Assembly (NCBI GenBank): GCA_015488885.1
Contig: WFMW01000018.1
Span: 1 to 64,000 of the forward strand
Origin: Gammaproteobacteria bacterium
Lineage (GTDB): Bacteria > Pseudomonadota > Gammaproteobacteria > SZUA-229
Direction of reading: 5' to 3'
Length of the DNA: 64,000 bases
Made by a program: the position numbers and the translations under genes. Shown here piece by piece: positions 17,691-25,943 of the stretch; positions within the stretch are counted from its first letter, which is position 1, and the number at the start of each line of letters is the position of its first letter. The notes beneath the pieces were generated by a model. It was not told the DNA's origin. It saw nothing but the letters and a program-made list of their open reading frames with translations, and ran no database searches.

Positions 17691-19028
17691 ATGCAAACAA
17701 TTAGTCATTTTATTCAGCAACTTAATGCCCTTGTATGGGGGCCAGCAATGCTGGTGCTTATTTTAGGTACGGGTCTGTATTTAATGACAGGCTTGAAACT
17801 GCTGCCATTACGCCGACTGAAATATGGCTTCAGCATGTTGTGGCAGGGGCGTTCTTCTTCGGGCGATGGTGACATTGCGCCCTTTAATGCACTGATGACT
17901 TCCTTATCCGCTACCATTGGTACCGGAAATATTGCTGGTGTTGCCACGGCCATCTTTCTGGGTGGTCCTGGCGCTCTGTTCTGGATGTGGTGTACCGCAC
18001 TGGTAGGAATGGCCACCAAATATGCTGAAGCGGTTCTTGCAGTGCACTTCAGAGAAGTAGATGCCAATGGGAATTTTATTGGTGGGCCTATGTTTTACAT
18101 CAAAAATGGTCTGGGTACCCACTGGAAATGGTTGGGCACAGGCTTTGCCATATTTGGCGGTATTGCCGGCTTTGGTATTGGCAATACCATTCAGGCCAAT
18201 TCTGTTGCTGATGCACTGCAACGTCAATTTGAAATCCCCCCTTTTTTAACCGGACTGGTAATGGCAGGCCTGGTTGCACTGGTTTTAATTGGTGGTATTC
18301 GTCGGATTGCTGACGTAGCAGGTAAGCTGGTGCCGGTAATGGCAATCAGTTATTTCATTGCGGGTATTGTAGTGCTGGCGCTGAAGTTTAATAACCTGCC
18401 TGCCGCTTTCGATTTAATTCTTAGCCATGCTTTTACGCCGGTTGCCGCCAGTGGCGGTTTTGCTGGTGCAGCGGTCTGGGCGGCGATTCGGTTCGGGGTG
18501 GCACGGGGTATTTTTTCTAACGAAGCTGGTCTGGGTAGTGCGCCAATTGCTCATGCCGCCGCTGCCACGGATAATGCGGTGCGTCAGGGAACGATTGCCA
18601 TGCTGGGCACCTTTATTGATACGATTATCATCTGCTCGATTACCGGTCTGGTTATTATTGTCAGTGGCAGCTGGAACAGTGGTGCAACGGGTGCAAGCTT
18701 ATCAACACAGGCATTTGAACACATACTGCCGGGTATTGGTGGTTATATTGTTTCATTGGGATTAGCCGTATTTGCTTTTACCACGGTTATTGGCTGGAGT
18801 TTTTATGGCGAGAAATGCAGTGAATATCTGTTTGGCATTCGTGCCATTATTCCTTTTAGAATTCTCTGGGTACTGGTTATACCGCTGGGTGCCAGTGCGA
18901 ATCTATCATTTATCTGGCTGATAGCTGATACTCTGAACGCACTGATGGCTATACCTAATCTGATTGCATTGATTTTATTAAGTCCTGTTGTATTTAAATT
19001 ATCACAGGTTTATTTTCAAAAGCATTGA
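17691..19028 (+). CDS. Sodium:alanine/amino acid symporter (AgcS family)
   Basis: 445 aa with about ten transmembrane helices. Family signatures are FNALMTSLSATIGTGNIAGV near residues 64-83, GPGALFWMWCTALVGMATKY near 92-111, and the conserved FSNEAGLGSAPIAHAAA near 275-290. AgcS carriers import alanine or glycine with Na+. It starts at the ATG at 17691. It is the last gene before the two-component cluster and has no obvious operon partner. Confidence 0.93.
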   Translation: MQTISHFIQQLNALVWGPAMLVLILGTGLYLMTGLKLLPLRRLKYGFSMLWQGRSSSGDGDIAPFNALMTSLSATIGTGNIAGVATAIFLGGPGALFWMWCTALVGMATKYAEAVLAVHFREVDANGNFIGGPMFYIKNGLGTHWKWLGTGFAIFGGIAGFGIGNTIQANSVADALQRQFEIPPFLTGLVMAGLVALVLIGGIRRIADVAGKLVPVMAISYFIAGIVVLALKFNNLPAAFDLILSHAFTPVAASGGFAGAAVWAAIRFGVARGIFSNEAGLGSAPIAHAAAATDNAVRQGTIAMLGTFIDTIIICSITGLVIIVSGSWNSGATGASLSTQAFEHILPGIGGYIVSLGLAVFAFTTVIGWSFYGEKCSEYLFGIRAIIPFRILWVLVIPLGASANLSFIWLIADTLNALMAIPNLIALILLSPVVFKLSQVYFQKH

Positions 19029-19057
19029 CTTTGTATATTTAATTGACGTATTAAACC

Positions 19058-19075
19058 GTTCAGCTTTCGTTCAGC
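19058..19075 (+). promoter_or_regulatory. Direct-repeat operator GTTCAGC-N4-GTTCAGC (PhoP-box-like)
   Basis: Two perfect GTTCAGC heptamers (19058-19064 and 19069-19075) are spaced one helical turn apart (11-bp period), the geometry used by OmpR/PhoP-family regulators. A GATAAT -10-like hexamer follows at 19084. An almost identical copy lies at 22044-22061 in front of the gene after the sensor kinase. This strongly suggests control by the regulator encoded between them. Confidence 0.65.
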
Positions 19076-19141
19076 CGTTTAACGATAATCTACCTGCATC
19101 GGGTAATCACCCGGTATGAATATGATTATTGGAGAATGGTT

Positions 19142-19564
19142 ATGAACATTATCAAAGCATCTAAATATAACGCTAAAATCCTGTCTGCCAGTGCGCTGCT
19201 ACTTGCCGTTGCCAGCCTGATATTTACACCCCTGACTGTATCGGCGCATGAACATGAAGACCATCATGGCAGGCAGACAGCGAATTATGGTCATCACGGA
19301 CACAGAATCGGGCATGTTAATCAACAGCACCACTGGCATAAAAAGGCGCATAACAGGTATAATCGCCACAATAGAAGACATCATTCATATAAACATTATG
19401 TACGCAATGAGTATTATTATCCACGTCCCCGCTACATTGATCGTGATGATTATATTATTATTGAGCATAATGATTACTACCCACGTTCCTACCGTTTACT
19501 CGATCGTCTGGGCTTTTCACTGGGTTTGTATGGCGATGATTTTGATATTATTCTGCATGATTAA
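19142..19564 (+). CDS. Exported histidine/tyrosine-rich protein of unknown function
   Basis: 140 aa from the ATG at 19142, which has GGAG seven bases upstream; the ATG at 19136 overlaps that ribosome binding site. A signal peptide ends near LTVSAHEHEDHH. The mature protein is extremely rich in His, Arg, Tyr and Asn (HHGHRIGHVNQQHHWHKKAH, then YKHYVRNEYYYPRPRY), suggesting metal binding in the periplasm. The C-terminus RLLDRLGFSLGLYGDDFDII is better structured. It is the first gene of a cluster with a PepSY protein and a two-component system, and a direct-repeat operator lies upstream. I do not know a family name. Confidence 0.75.
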   Translation: MNIIKASKYNAKILSASALLLAVASLIFTPLTVSAHEHEDHHGRQTANYGHHGHRIGHVNQQHHWHKKAHNRYNRHNRRHHSYKHYVRNEYYYPRPRYIDRDDYIIIEHNDYYPRSYRLLDRLGFSLGLYGDDFDIILHD

Positions 19565-19604
19565 AATGGCGCCAGTTAAGGCAGCTCTGAATACGATAAT
19601 TTTT

Positions 19605-19640
19605 ACCGGGGATGCCCTGACTGATCAGAGTATCCCCGGT
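19605..19640 (+). terminator. Hairpin between the His-rich gene and the PepSY gene
   Basis: A perfect 9-bp GC-rich stem (accggggat at 19605-19613, atccccggt at 19632-19640) has an 18-base loop and a short U-poor tail (ttatttc). It may reduce read-through so that the abundant exported protein is made in excess over the downstream regulators. Confidence 0.5.
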
Positions 19641-19672
19641 TTATTTCAACGGGTTAAATACCCCTTACTGTA

Positions 19673-19921
19673 ATGAAATCCAGGCTATATTGTTTTTTTC
19701 TCTTGCTGGTATTGGCCGCTCCGGCAATCTCTGCACAGACAGATTTACTGAGCAAACAGCAGGCTGTAAATATAGCCAGACAAGTTTATCCCGGGCGTGT
19801 GCTGGCAGTAAAACAAAACGGTACTATATTCAGGGTTAAAACGCTTAGTAAAAATGGCGATGTCCACATTATTATTATTGATGCTCGCAGTGGTGAAGTC
19901 ATCAATCATCCTGATGACTAA
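19673..19921 (+). CDS. Small exported PepSY-domain protein
   Basis: 82 aa: signal peptide (LVLAAPAISAQT), then a single PepSY domain with LLSKQQAVNIARQVYPGRVL, FRVKTLSKNGDVHIIIID and the terminal ARSGEVI motif. PepSY proteins in this context are often found beside PhoP/PhoQ-type systems and may modulate a sensor or protease. It lies directly upstream of the response regulator gene (42 bp) and is probably co-transcribed with it. Confidence 0.88.
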   Translation: MKSRLYCFFLLLVLAAPAISAQTDLLSKQQAVNIARQVYPGRVLAVKQNGTIFRVKTLSKNGDVHIIIIDARSGEVINHPDD

Positions 19922-19963
19922 TGCGGATACTGTACAGCAGTAACGACTTTTGAGGGATTCTCA

Positions 19964-20650
19964 GTGCGTATTCTTGTTATTGAAGATGAACCGGCGTTAC
20001 TGGCAGCGATAAAAAATCGTCTCCAGGCTGAAGCCTACATGGTCGATACCAGTAATGACGGCAATGAAGGCTATTATTTTGCCACTGAATATCCACTGGA
20101 TGCCGCGATTATCGATATTGGTCTGCCCGGCATGTCCGGCATTGAGATTATAAAGAAACTCCGTGCTGAGGGTAACCTGCTTCCTGTCTTGATTCTGACA
20201 GCACGTAGTCGCTGGCAGGAAAAGGTAGAAGGACTGGAAGCCGGCGCTGATGATTATCTGGTCAAACCTTTCCAGACAGAAGAACTGTTGGCACGTCTGA
20301 AGGCACTGTTACGCCGCGCCAGCAGGAGTCCTACCACCGAGTTAAGCTGTCGTGGCATTACGCTTAAACCTGATACGCAACAGGTTTTCCGCGATATCTC
20401 TCAGCACCGGCAACCGATTGAGGTGACTGCGTTTGAATATCGTCTGCTGGAATACCTTATGCGCCACTCAAATGAAGCGGTATCCAAAATCAGGTTAGCG
20501 GATTATCTCTACCCGCATGACGATGATCGGGACAGCAATGTTATTGAAGTATTAATCGGGCGTTTGCGTAAAAAACTGGACCCTGATGGTAGTCTGTTAC
20601 CGATTGAAACCCTGCGTAACCGGGGCTATCGTTTCACACTGTGTGATTAA
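19964..20650 (+). CDS. Response regulator, OmpR/PhoP family
   Basis: 228 aa. The receiver domain begins MRILVIEDEP with the acidic pair and has the phospho-acceptor Asp51 in AAIIDIGLPG; Thr and Lys switch residues appear in LILTARS and DDYLVKPF. The C-terminal winged helix (about 130-226) contains VTAFEYRLLEYLM and SNVIEVLIGRLRKKLD. The start is GTG at 19964, supported by a TGAGGG Shine-Dalgarno about seven bases before it. It is paired with the sensor kinase 37 bp downstream. The conserved operator at 19058 and 22044 is its likely target. Confidence 0.93.
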   Translation: MRILVIEDEPALLAAIKNRLQAEAYMVDTSNDGNEGYYFATEYPLDAAIIDIGLPGMSGIEIIKKLRAEGNLLPVLILTARSRWQEKVEGLEAGADDYLVKPFQTEELLARLKALLRRASRSPTTELSCRGITLKPDTQQVFRDISQHRQPIEVTAFEYRLLEYLMRHSNEAVSKIRLADYLYPHDDDRDSNVIEVLIGRLRKKLDPDGSLLPIETLRNRGYRFTLCD

Positions 20651-20687
20651 AATGAAATTTACCAGCCTGACCTGACAATCGCCGTTT

Positions 20688-22025
20688 ATGTCACTTAGAA
20701 AACGCATTATTATTAGCGCAAGCCTGGTGCTGGCTGTTTTTATCAGCCTCACTGTTATGGCGCTTGACCGGGCTTTTATCGACAGCACCGAAAGTGCATT
20801 GCACGATAAGCTGGTCAGTCAGGTGTATGCTTTAATGGCTGCCGCCGATATCACTGATAACAGCATACAGATGCCATCAAACCAGCTCGATGCCCTGCTC
20901 GGCCTGCCTGCTTCGGGCATGTATGCATTCATTACCGATGCCCATAATACTGTCCTCTGGAAATCCGCCTCCGCGCTGAATGCCACACCACCCCGGCCGC
21001 TCAGTCTGGCAAAAGGTCAGCATTTATTTAAAAGAATCAGTCACAACCATAACAATTATTACCTGTATGCCTACGGCGTGAACTGGATTACGCAACAGCA
21101 GCCACTGGCATTGACCTTTAATATTATCACCGATACAAAAAGTTTTACCAGGCAGATTAATCACTATCGGAAAACTTTATGGAGCTGGTTACTGGCGATG
21201 GCTGTGCTGCTATTGGTCAGCCAGGCAATCATCCTGCGCTGGGGATTATCGCCATTAATGCAGGTTAGTGATGAACTGAGCGCCATTGAATCCGGCAAAC
21301 AGCAACACATAATACAGCAATATCCGCAGGAAATTAAAAGACTTAGCAATAAGATCAATAGCCTGTTAAAGCACGAGCGGGAGCAGAAAACCCGCTATCG
21401 AAATGCTCTGGGTGATCTGGCGCACAGTTTAAAAACCCCGCTGGCTATTTTACAAAACAGTATCAATGACATGTCTATCGAGCAGATAGAAAACAGCAGG
21501 CAGCAAATCAGCCGGATGAATACCATTATTGAGTACCAGCTACAACGTGCTGCCACCAGCGGTGCAACCGGCAGTAGCAAAAATGTCAATCTGGAAAAGG
21601 CCGTTACCCGGATTACTGATGCTTTACAGAAAGTCTACCGGGATAAAAACATTCATGTTGACATCCAGGTAGACAAGGCCCTGTTTTTTTATGGTGATGA
21701 GGAGGATCTCATGGAGTTGCTGGGTAACCTGCTGGATAACGCATTCAAATGGGCCAGGCATAACGTCGACATACAGGCCCGGCAAAACACACAGGATCAA
21801 AACCTTGTAATACACATCAGTGATGATGGCCCTGGTATCAAATCCGCACAGATAAATAGCATATTACAGCGCGGCATACGCGCCGACCAGTGTACTGCCG
21901 GACAGGGTATTGGTCTGTCCATAGTGAAGGATATCGTCGATGCTTACAATGGACGTTTAATAATTGAAAAAAGCCAGCCGGGTGGCGCCAGAATAATAAT
22001 CACACTGCCACTATTATCGCACTGA
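20688..22025 (+). CDS. PhoQ-like sensor histidine kinase
   Basis: 445 aa. An N-terminal transmembrane helix (about 7-27), a periplasmic sensor of ~130 residues, a second helix (about 164-186), then a HAMP-like linker. The dimerisation box reads LGDLAHSLKTPLAILQ, with the phospho-accepting His near residue 248. The ATPase domain has the N box (ELLGNLLDNAFKWARH) and G boxes (ISDDGPGI, GQGIGLSIVKDIV). The Asn/Asp/Pro pattern and the His box are typical of PhoQ relatives. The ligand is not evident; the His-rich and PepSY neighbours hint at metal or envelope stress. Confidence 0.92.
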   Translation: MSLRKRIIISASLVLAVFISLTVMALDRAFIDSTESALHDKLVSQVYALMAAADITDNSIQMPSNQLDALLGLPASGMYAFITDAHNTVLWKSASALNATPPRPLSLAKGQHLFKRISHNHNNYYLYAYGVNWITQQQPLALTFNIITDTKSFTRQINHYRKTLWSWLLAMAVLLLVSQAIILRWGLSPLMQVSDELSAIESGKQQHIIQQYPQEIKRLSNKINSLLKHEREQKTRYRNALGDLAHSLKTPLAILQNSINDMSIEQIENSRQQISRMNTIIEYQLQRAATSGATGSSKNVNLEKAVTRITDALQKVYRDKNIHVDIQVDKALFFYGDEEDLMELLGNLLDNAFKWARHNVDIQARQNTQDQNLVIHISDDGPGIKSAQINSILQRGIRADQCTAGQGIGLSIVKDIVDAYNGRLIIEKSQPGGARIIITLPLLSH

Positions 22026-22043
22026 TACTCTGCAATACATTCT

Positions 22044-22061
22044 GTTCAGCCTTCATTCAGC
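22044..22061 (+). promoter_or_regulatory. Direct-repeat operator GTTCAGC-N4-ATTCAGC, second copy
   Basis: GTTCAGC (22044-22050) and ATTCAGC (22055-22061) repeat the 11-bp-period arrangement at 19058-19075; 16 of 18 bases are identical between the two sites, including the CTTC/TTTC spacer. It lies 74 bp before the choice-of-anchor-H gene. A third, weaker half (GTTCATGC) follows at 22064. Confidence 0.65.
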
Positions 22062-22134
22062 TAGTTCATGCTGAAATAACCACGTCGTTAATATGAATCA
22101 CTGGATTCATTATATCTAATCGTGGAGAAAAATC

Positions 22135-22992
22135 ATGGCTAACAAAATGATGGTTAACAAAATAACAACTCACAGATTCACAACTCAGGTAATAATAAAA
22201 ATTATTGTATGGACCGTTTTTTTTGTTTTTCTTGCTCTTAGCGCGATGCCTTTAATAGCTCGGGCTGGTATTGATACAATATCACAGGCACGAATATCAA
22301 AATCTATCAGTTTTACCCTTAATACCGGCATTAATGCAGCAACCAGAGACACGCTATTGCAACAGGCAAAACCAGATATATGGGCAGCACTTGTCAAGCA
22401 GGGTTATCGTAATGAAACAAAAGTCATGGCGGCTTTAACGGTTAATACCGATTACACGACAGGCAATGAGATTAGTATTTATAATGTGAGTATGGATTTA
22501 ATCAGCGATCTTAACGAGGATGGTTTTTATCATCGTTTCAGTATTGCTATTGATGCCGATACCCTTTATGACAGTATTTATGTTTATGCAAAAGTCTATT
22601 TAAGTTTTGAAGGTGGCCCGTGGAATGAATATGCCAGTAGTGATATCTATCAACTGCACAGGGATACGTCTGCGGACAGCTTTACCATTGAAACCGAACT
22701 GGCTGATGGTTTTTCACCGGGTTATTATGATATTCGGATAGAACTTTATGATGCAGATACTGATCAATGGTTATTAACGTATGATGCCAATGATAATCCA
22801 TCACTCAGTGCCCTGCCTCTGGAAGACAGTTATTATGATAACAGTGAACTGGCTGTGGTTGTTCCGGCCCAGACGGATCTGATTGTAAGTGGCCAGGGTT
22901 CGGTAAACGGGGGGGGATTACTGATAGTGGCGGCAGTATTATTTTTGCTGAGAAGAATGAAAAAACAGCCAGAGATTAACGCTACACTGTAA
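22135..22992 (+). CDS. Choice-of-anchor-H surface protein with C-terminal sorting tail
   Basis: 285 aa. The start at the ATG at 22135 has GGAG seven bases upstream. A hydrophobic signal segment (about 20-42) is followed by a beta-rich region with acidic repeats such as MDLISDLNEDGFYHRFSIAI and VYAKVYLSFEGGPWNEYASS, typical of choice-of-anchor-H proteins. The C-terminus has Gly-Gly-Gly, a hydrophobic helix (LLIVAAVLFLL) and basic RRMKK: the tripartite GlyGly-CTERM-like tail recognised by rhombosortase in other species. The first ten codons contain a 15-bp tandem duplication. The shared operator suggests control by the adjacent two-component system. Confidence 0.78.
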   Translation: MANKMMVNKITTHRFTTQVIIKIIVWTVFFVFLALSAMPLIARAGIDTISQARISKSISFTLNTGINAATRDTLLQQAKPDIWAALVKQGYRNETKVMAALTVNTDYTTGNEISIYNVSMDLISDLNEDGFYHRFSIAIDADTLYDSIYVYAKVYLSFEGGPWNEYASSDIYQLHRDTSADSFTIETELADGFSPGYYDIRIELYDADTDQWLLTYDANDNPSLSALPLEDSYYDNSELAVVVPAQTDLIVSGQGSVNGGGLLIVAAVLFLLRRMKKQPEINATL

Positions 22993-22996
22993 AACT

Positions 22997-23707
22997 TTAT
23001 GTTGTTTTCTGTAATAAATCCACACGCATAGGCATGAGAAAATGCGCACCATCATTCCCCAGGTGAGATTCAAATTTCTGTTTTACCTGTTGATACAGTT
23101 TATCATCCAGTGAATGCGGACTGTGAGTTACGTTAATGGTTTTAGTTTCAAATTCAGCAAAACTTTCAAACCGCATGCTGGCATTAAAAAAAACTTCTTC
23201 AACAAGTTTAAATAAACCGCTATCGACCGCTTTTTTCAGGGCATTGAAAGCTGCTTCACGTACTTTCTGTTCGTCATGAAAGAGACGTAAAATATCGTTA
23301 AACTCCCCGGCAAAAATCGGCTCGGAGATATATGCAGAACCACCGGTTTTTAATACTCGTTTAATTTCCTGCATGGCGGTATCCATTAGCTCAACAGGTA
23401 CGTGATGCAGGGACTTGAACATAAAGACCACATCAACGGATTCATCCTCCAGCGGAATAGATTGCGCACCGGATAATTTAAAACTTACATTGGGTAAATC
23501 AGTGAGCTGCTGGTTTTTCTGGTGAGCGATTTCATCAACTTCCAGTGCAGTAATCTGCCGCTCGCTACCAGCACTGGCAATCTTGCGGGTAATTTCAGCA
23601 CTGCCGCAACCCAGCTCAAGAATCTGTTTGTTATCAAGCGATAATAAACGGTTGTAGAGATCGGCTTCATTATAGTTTAAGTAGATATTGTCAGCACTGA
23701 TTTTCAA
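22997..23707 (-). CDS. Class I SAM-dependent methyltransferase
   Basis: 236 aa with the Rossmann methyltransferase motifs: motif I ILELGCGSAEITRKIA, acidic loop ALEVDEI, and motif IV-like VDVVFMFKSLHHVP, followed by the EIKRVLKTGGSAYISEPIF strand. The substrate cannot be read from the sequence. No ATG lies near the N-terminus, so a TTG start (MKISADNIYL) is assumed. It ends five bases after the end of the choice-of-anchor-H gene, convergent with it. Confidence 0.85.
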   Translation of the reverse strand: MKISADNIYLNYNEADLYNRLLSLDNKQILELGCGSAEITRKIASAGSERQITALEVDEIAHQKNQQLTDLPNVSFKLSGAQSIPLEDESVDVVFMFKSLHHVPVELMDTAMQEIKRVLKTGGSAYISEPIFAGEFNDILRLFHDEQKVREAAFNALKKAVDSGLFKLVEEVFFNASMRFESFAEFETKTINVTHSPHSLDDKLYQQVKQKFESHLGNDGAHFLMPMRVDLLQKTT

Positions 23708-23813
23708 TTTTTTAAGCTCTTTAATCTTATATGTTTATCATCATGATATTGCGATATTTTTGTGTTGATTTCAAGCTGTTTCTATTTTTAGCTGTTCCAT
23801 TCACTGGTCGGGG

Positions 23814-24788
23814 TTAACCATTCGGGCAGATTATCTTCATCACTGCTGCCGCCTGTTCCCCGGCCTTTTCCATTAACGCAGGCAGGATAGTTAAATCCAG
23901 CCCAATAACGTTTAAAGTTTCTGGTTCAAATGCAATCATGTTTTCCAGCAGATGTTCATCAACAGGAGCACCCGGTTCCAGTGAATTAACGATGGCATCA
24001 GCAATGTGTAAAATTGCCGTTTCCAGAGGATAAAGTTTGGCGTTTAATGGTGTGTGATGGTAAGTGATTATTTCTTTTAGCGTATCAGGTAAACCCCAGG
24101 CCTCCATCAGTGCACCACCAACGGCTGCATGAGTAAAGCCAATAATTGCTTTCTCCGCCTGGTACAGCATACCATTAGCTTCAGCTGCCTGTATCAGTAC
24201 CTGCTCACTCAGTTGCGGTTCTTTATAATACAGAATCAACTTACCGATATCATGTAACATACCGGCAATAAACAGGCGTTCACCATGGAGAATATTGCAA
24301 TGACGGGCAAGCAGGCGAGCGATAATACCGGTATAAATACTGTGTTGCCAGAACTGATTAATATTTAGTAACTGATTAGGAATACGTGCCAGCGTTTCTA
24401 CTGTCGATGTCGCCAGCACCAGATTGCGCAGTTCATCTTCCCCAAGTAAAGGAATCGCCCTGCTGACCAGTTCGACTTTAACCGCCAGCGCATAATAAGC
24501 ACTGTTAACAATTCGCAATACACGCGCAGTTAATGCCGGGTCATGCCCGATTAACTCACCCAGTTGCTGTGCATTATGCTCAGGATCTTCGATTAATTGA
24601 TTAACACGTAAATAAATTTCGGGTAAGGAGATAAGATCTACGACACCATTAACCATGTCTTTTGCAGAGTCTTTTGCAGAGGCTATCATTGTATTTGTAT
24701 TCCGTTTATCTGTGGTTATGGCTATATCATTATTCATATTGAACCATTTATAGTAAATGACGGTCAGGTGTATTGATAAGCCTGTCAT
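23814..24788 (-). CDS. HDOD domain protein
   Basis: 324 aa. From about residue 45 it holds an HDOD domain: LPEIYLRVNQLIEDPEHNA, IGHDPALTARVLRIVNSAYY, then GMLHDIGKLILYY (HD-like) and later HTAAV/AWGLP segments. HDOD proteins act as signalling scaffolds, often around c-di-GMP or motility. The start at the ATG at 24788 is backed by an AGGAG seven bases upstream, though the Met at codon 18 is a reasonable alternative. Codons for SAKD are duplicated in tandem (24657-24680). An inverted repeat spans the start codon. Confidence 0.88.
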   Translation of the reverse strand: MTGLSIHLTVIYYKWFNMNNDIAITTDKRNTNTMIASAKDSAKDMVNGVVDLISLPEIYLRVNQLIEDPEHNAQQLGELIGHDPALTARVLRIVNSAYYALAVKVELVSRAIPLLGEDELRNLVLATSTVETLARIPNQLLNINQFWQHSIYTGIIARLLARHCNILHGERLFIAGMLHDIGKLILYYKEPQLSEQVLIQAAEANGMLYQAEKAIIGFTHAAVGGALMEAWGLPDTLKEIITYHHTPLNAKLYPLETAILHIADAIVNSLEPGAPVDEHLLENMIAFEPETLNVIGLDLTILPALMEKAGEQAAAVMKIICPNG

Positions 24789-24797
24789 GGACAGGCT
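24779..24797. promoter_or_regulatory. Inverted repeat covering the HDOD start codon and ribosome binding site
   Basis: agcctgtc (24779-24786) and gacaggct (24790-24797) form a perfect 8-bp stem around the start ATG at 24786-24788. In the mRNA this hairpin would include the start codon and reach into the AGGAG. It could lower translation or be a protein binding site. The right half plus the next bases resembles the end of the element at 28784-28805. Confidence 0.4.
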
Positions 24798-24827
24798 CCT
24801 AGACCGTTAAACATCAGGAAGCTAATT

Positions 24828-25412
24828 ATGCACCGTATTTTTCACACTACCCGTTTATACATGATACTGCTACTCTGTAGTGGACTGGCAAGTTTTACAT
24901 CATCAGCGCTGGCTGCAAACGGGCATTCGACAGGTGTAGCTGAAAAAATACTGGCCAATATCGAGCAGACAACCGGAATTCAGGAAGGAAAAAATCATCG
25001 CGTTGTTTATATCTTCTTTGACCCCAACTGCCCTTATTGCCACCGCTTATATGTTAATACACGCAACTGGGTGAGACAGAACACCATCACATTCCGCTGG
25101 ATTCCAGTCGGTATTCTAACAACAACCAGTTTTGGCAAGGCAGCCGCTATTCTCGATGCTAAAAACCCATTGAAGGCATTTTATCGGAATGAAGCACACT
25201 ATGCGATGAAAAAAGGTGGTGGCGGTATTGATGAAACACTGGCATTAGACAAAACAGAAAACGAGCTGAACATAAACGCGAAGGTGTTGAATCTAAGTGG
25301 TTCCAGTGCAGTACCATTAATGTTATTTCGTGCTACCAATGGCCAGGCAATTATGATTCATGGTGCCCCGCCTATAAAGAGGCTTAAGCAGGTTTTACAT
25401 TATGTCAAATAA
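24828..25412 (+). CDS. Periplasmic DsbG/DsbC-like thioredoxin-fold protein
   Basis: 194 aa. A signal peptide (about 1-30, ending SALAAN) is followed by a thioredoxin fold with active site FFDPNCPYCHRLY (Cys68, Cys71) and the cis-Pro region SSAVPLMLF. The text after the motif (FRWIPVGIL, GKAAAILDAKNPLKAF) is characteristic of DsbG-type disulfide isomerases. The N-terminal dimerisation domain of DsbC/DsbG is missing, so it is probably monomeric. Role in periplasmic disulfide isomerisation or reduction is inferred. It is convergent with a TlpA-like gene 9 bp away. Confidence 0.85.
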   Translation: MHRIFHTTRLYMILLLCSGLASFTSSALAANGHSTGVAEKILANIEQTTGIQEGKNHRVVYIFFDPNCPYCHRLYVNTRNWVRQNTITFRWIPVGILTTTSFGKAAAILDAKNPLKAFYRNEAHYAMKKGGGGIDETLALDKTENELNINAKVLNLSGSSAVPLMLFRATNGQAIMIHGAPPIKRLKQVLHYVK

Positions 25413-25421
25413 CCCTGAGCT

Positions 25422-25943
25422 TTATTTTGATTTTGACAACGCTTTTATTTTATTAATCAAGGTATTATCGTCCCAGTTTACACCACCGAATAAGGTATAG
25501 CGTATCTTACCCTGTGGGTCAATAATAAAATTCGAGGGTACGGCAAAGACTTTCCAGCTGGTAATACTATCGCCCGCTTCGTCCAGCAGTATAGTGAATC
25601 TGGGCTTGACTTCACTAACAAATTTTTTAACCTCTGCTTTGCTTTCACCCATGTCAACAGCCAGAATTTTAAATGGCACAGACCCCATTTTTTTCATCAT
25701 CTTATTCATCGTAGGCATTTCCTGACGACATGGACCGCAGTAAGTTGCCCAGAACTGTACCACAACCACCTTACCCTTATAATCACGCAAATCATGTGTT
25801 TTACCCTGTAAATCCTGCAAAATCAGAGGTGGTGGTACGGGATTACCGCTGAATGCTTTTAATTCAGCGGCCTGCAACAAACCACAGAAACATAACAATA
25901 AAATAAAAGCAGATAACGTCTTTTTCAATAACCAATTTTTCAT
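25422..25943 (-). CDS. TlpA-like exported thiol-disulfide reductase
   Basis: 173 aa. A signal peptide/anchor (residues 1-26) leads to an AhpC/TSA-Redoxin type domain with the active site VQFWATYCGPCRQEMP (Cys69, Cys72) and a later KVFAVPSNFIIDPQGKI containing the cis-Pro and the TlpA insertion. Such proteins keep apo-cytochrome or other cysteines reduced in the periplasm. It overlaps the upstream hydrolase-like gene by four bases (ATGA), so the two are translationally coupled. Confidence 0.88.
   Translation of the reverse strand: MKNWLLKKTLSAFILLLCFCGLLQAAELKAFSGNPVPPPLILQDLQGKTHDLRDYKGKVVVVQFWATYCGPCRQEMPTMNKMMKKMGSVPFKILAVDMGESKAEVKKFVSEVKPRFTILLDEAGDSITSWKVFAVPSNFIIDPQGKIRYTLFGGVNWDDNTLINKIKALSKSK

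Noticed and set aside
19248-19673. A 141-codon frame overlapping the His-rich gene in another frame
   Set aside because: It has no ribosome binding site and starts inside the His-rich gene, which has a signal peptide and a good GGAG.
22135-22992. PEP-CTERM sorting signal on the surface protein
   Set aside because: The tail has Gly-Gly-Gly before the helix and no Pro-Glu-Pro, so it is GlyGly-CTERM-like and not an XrtA substrate.
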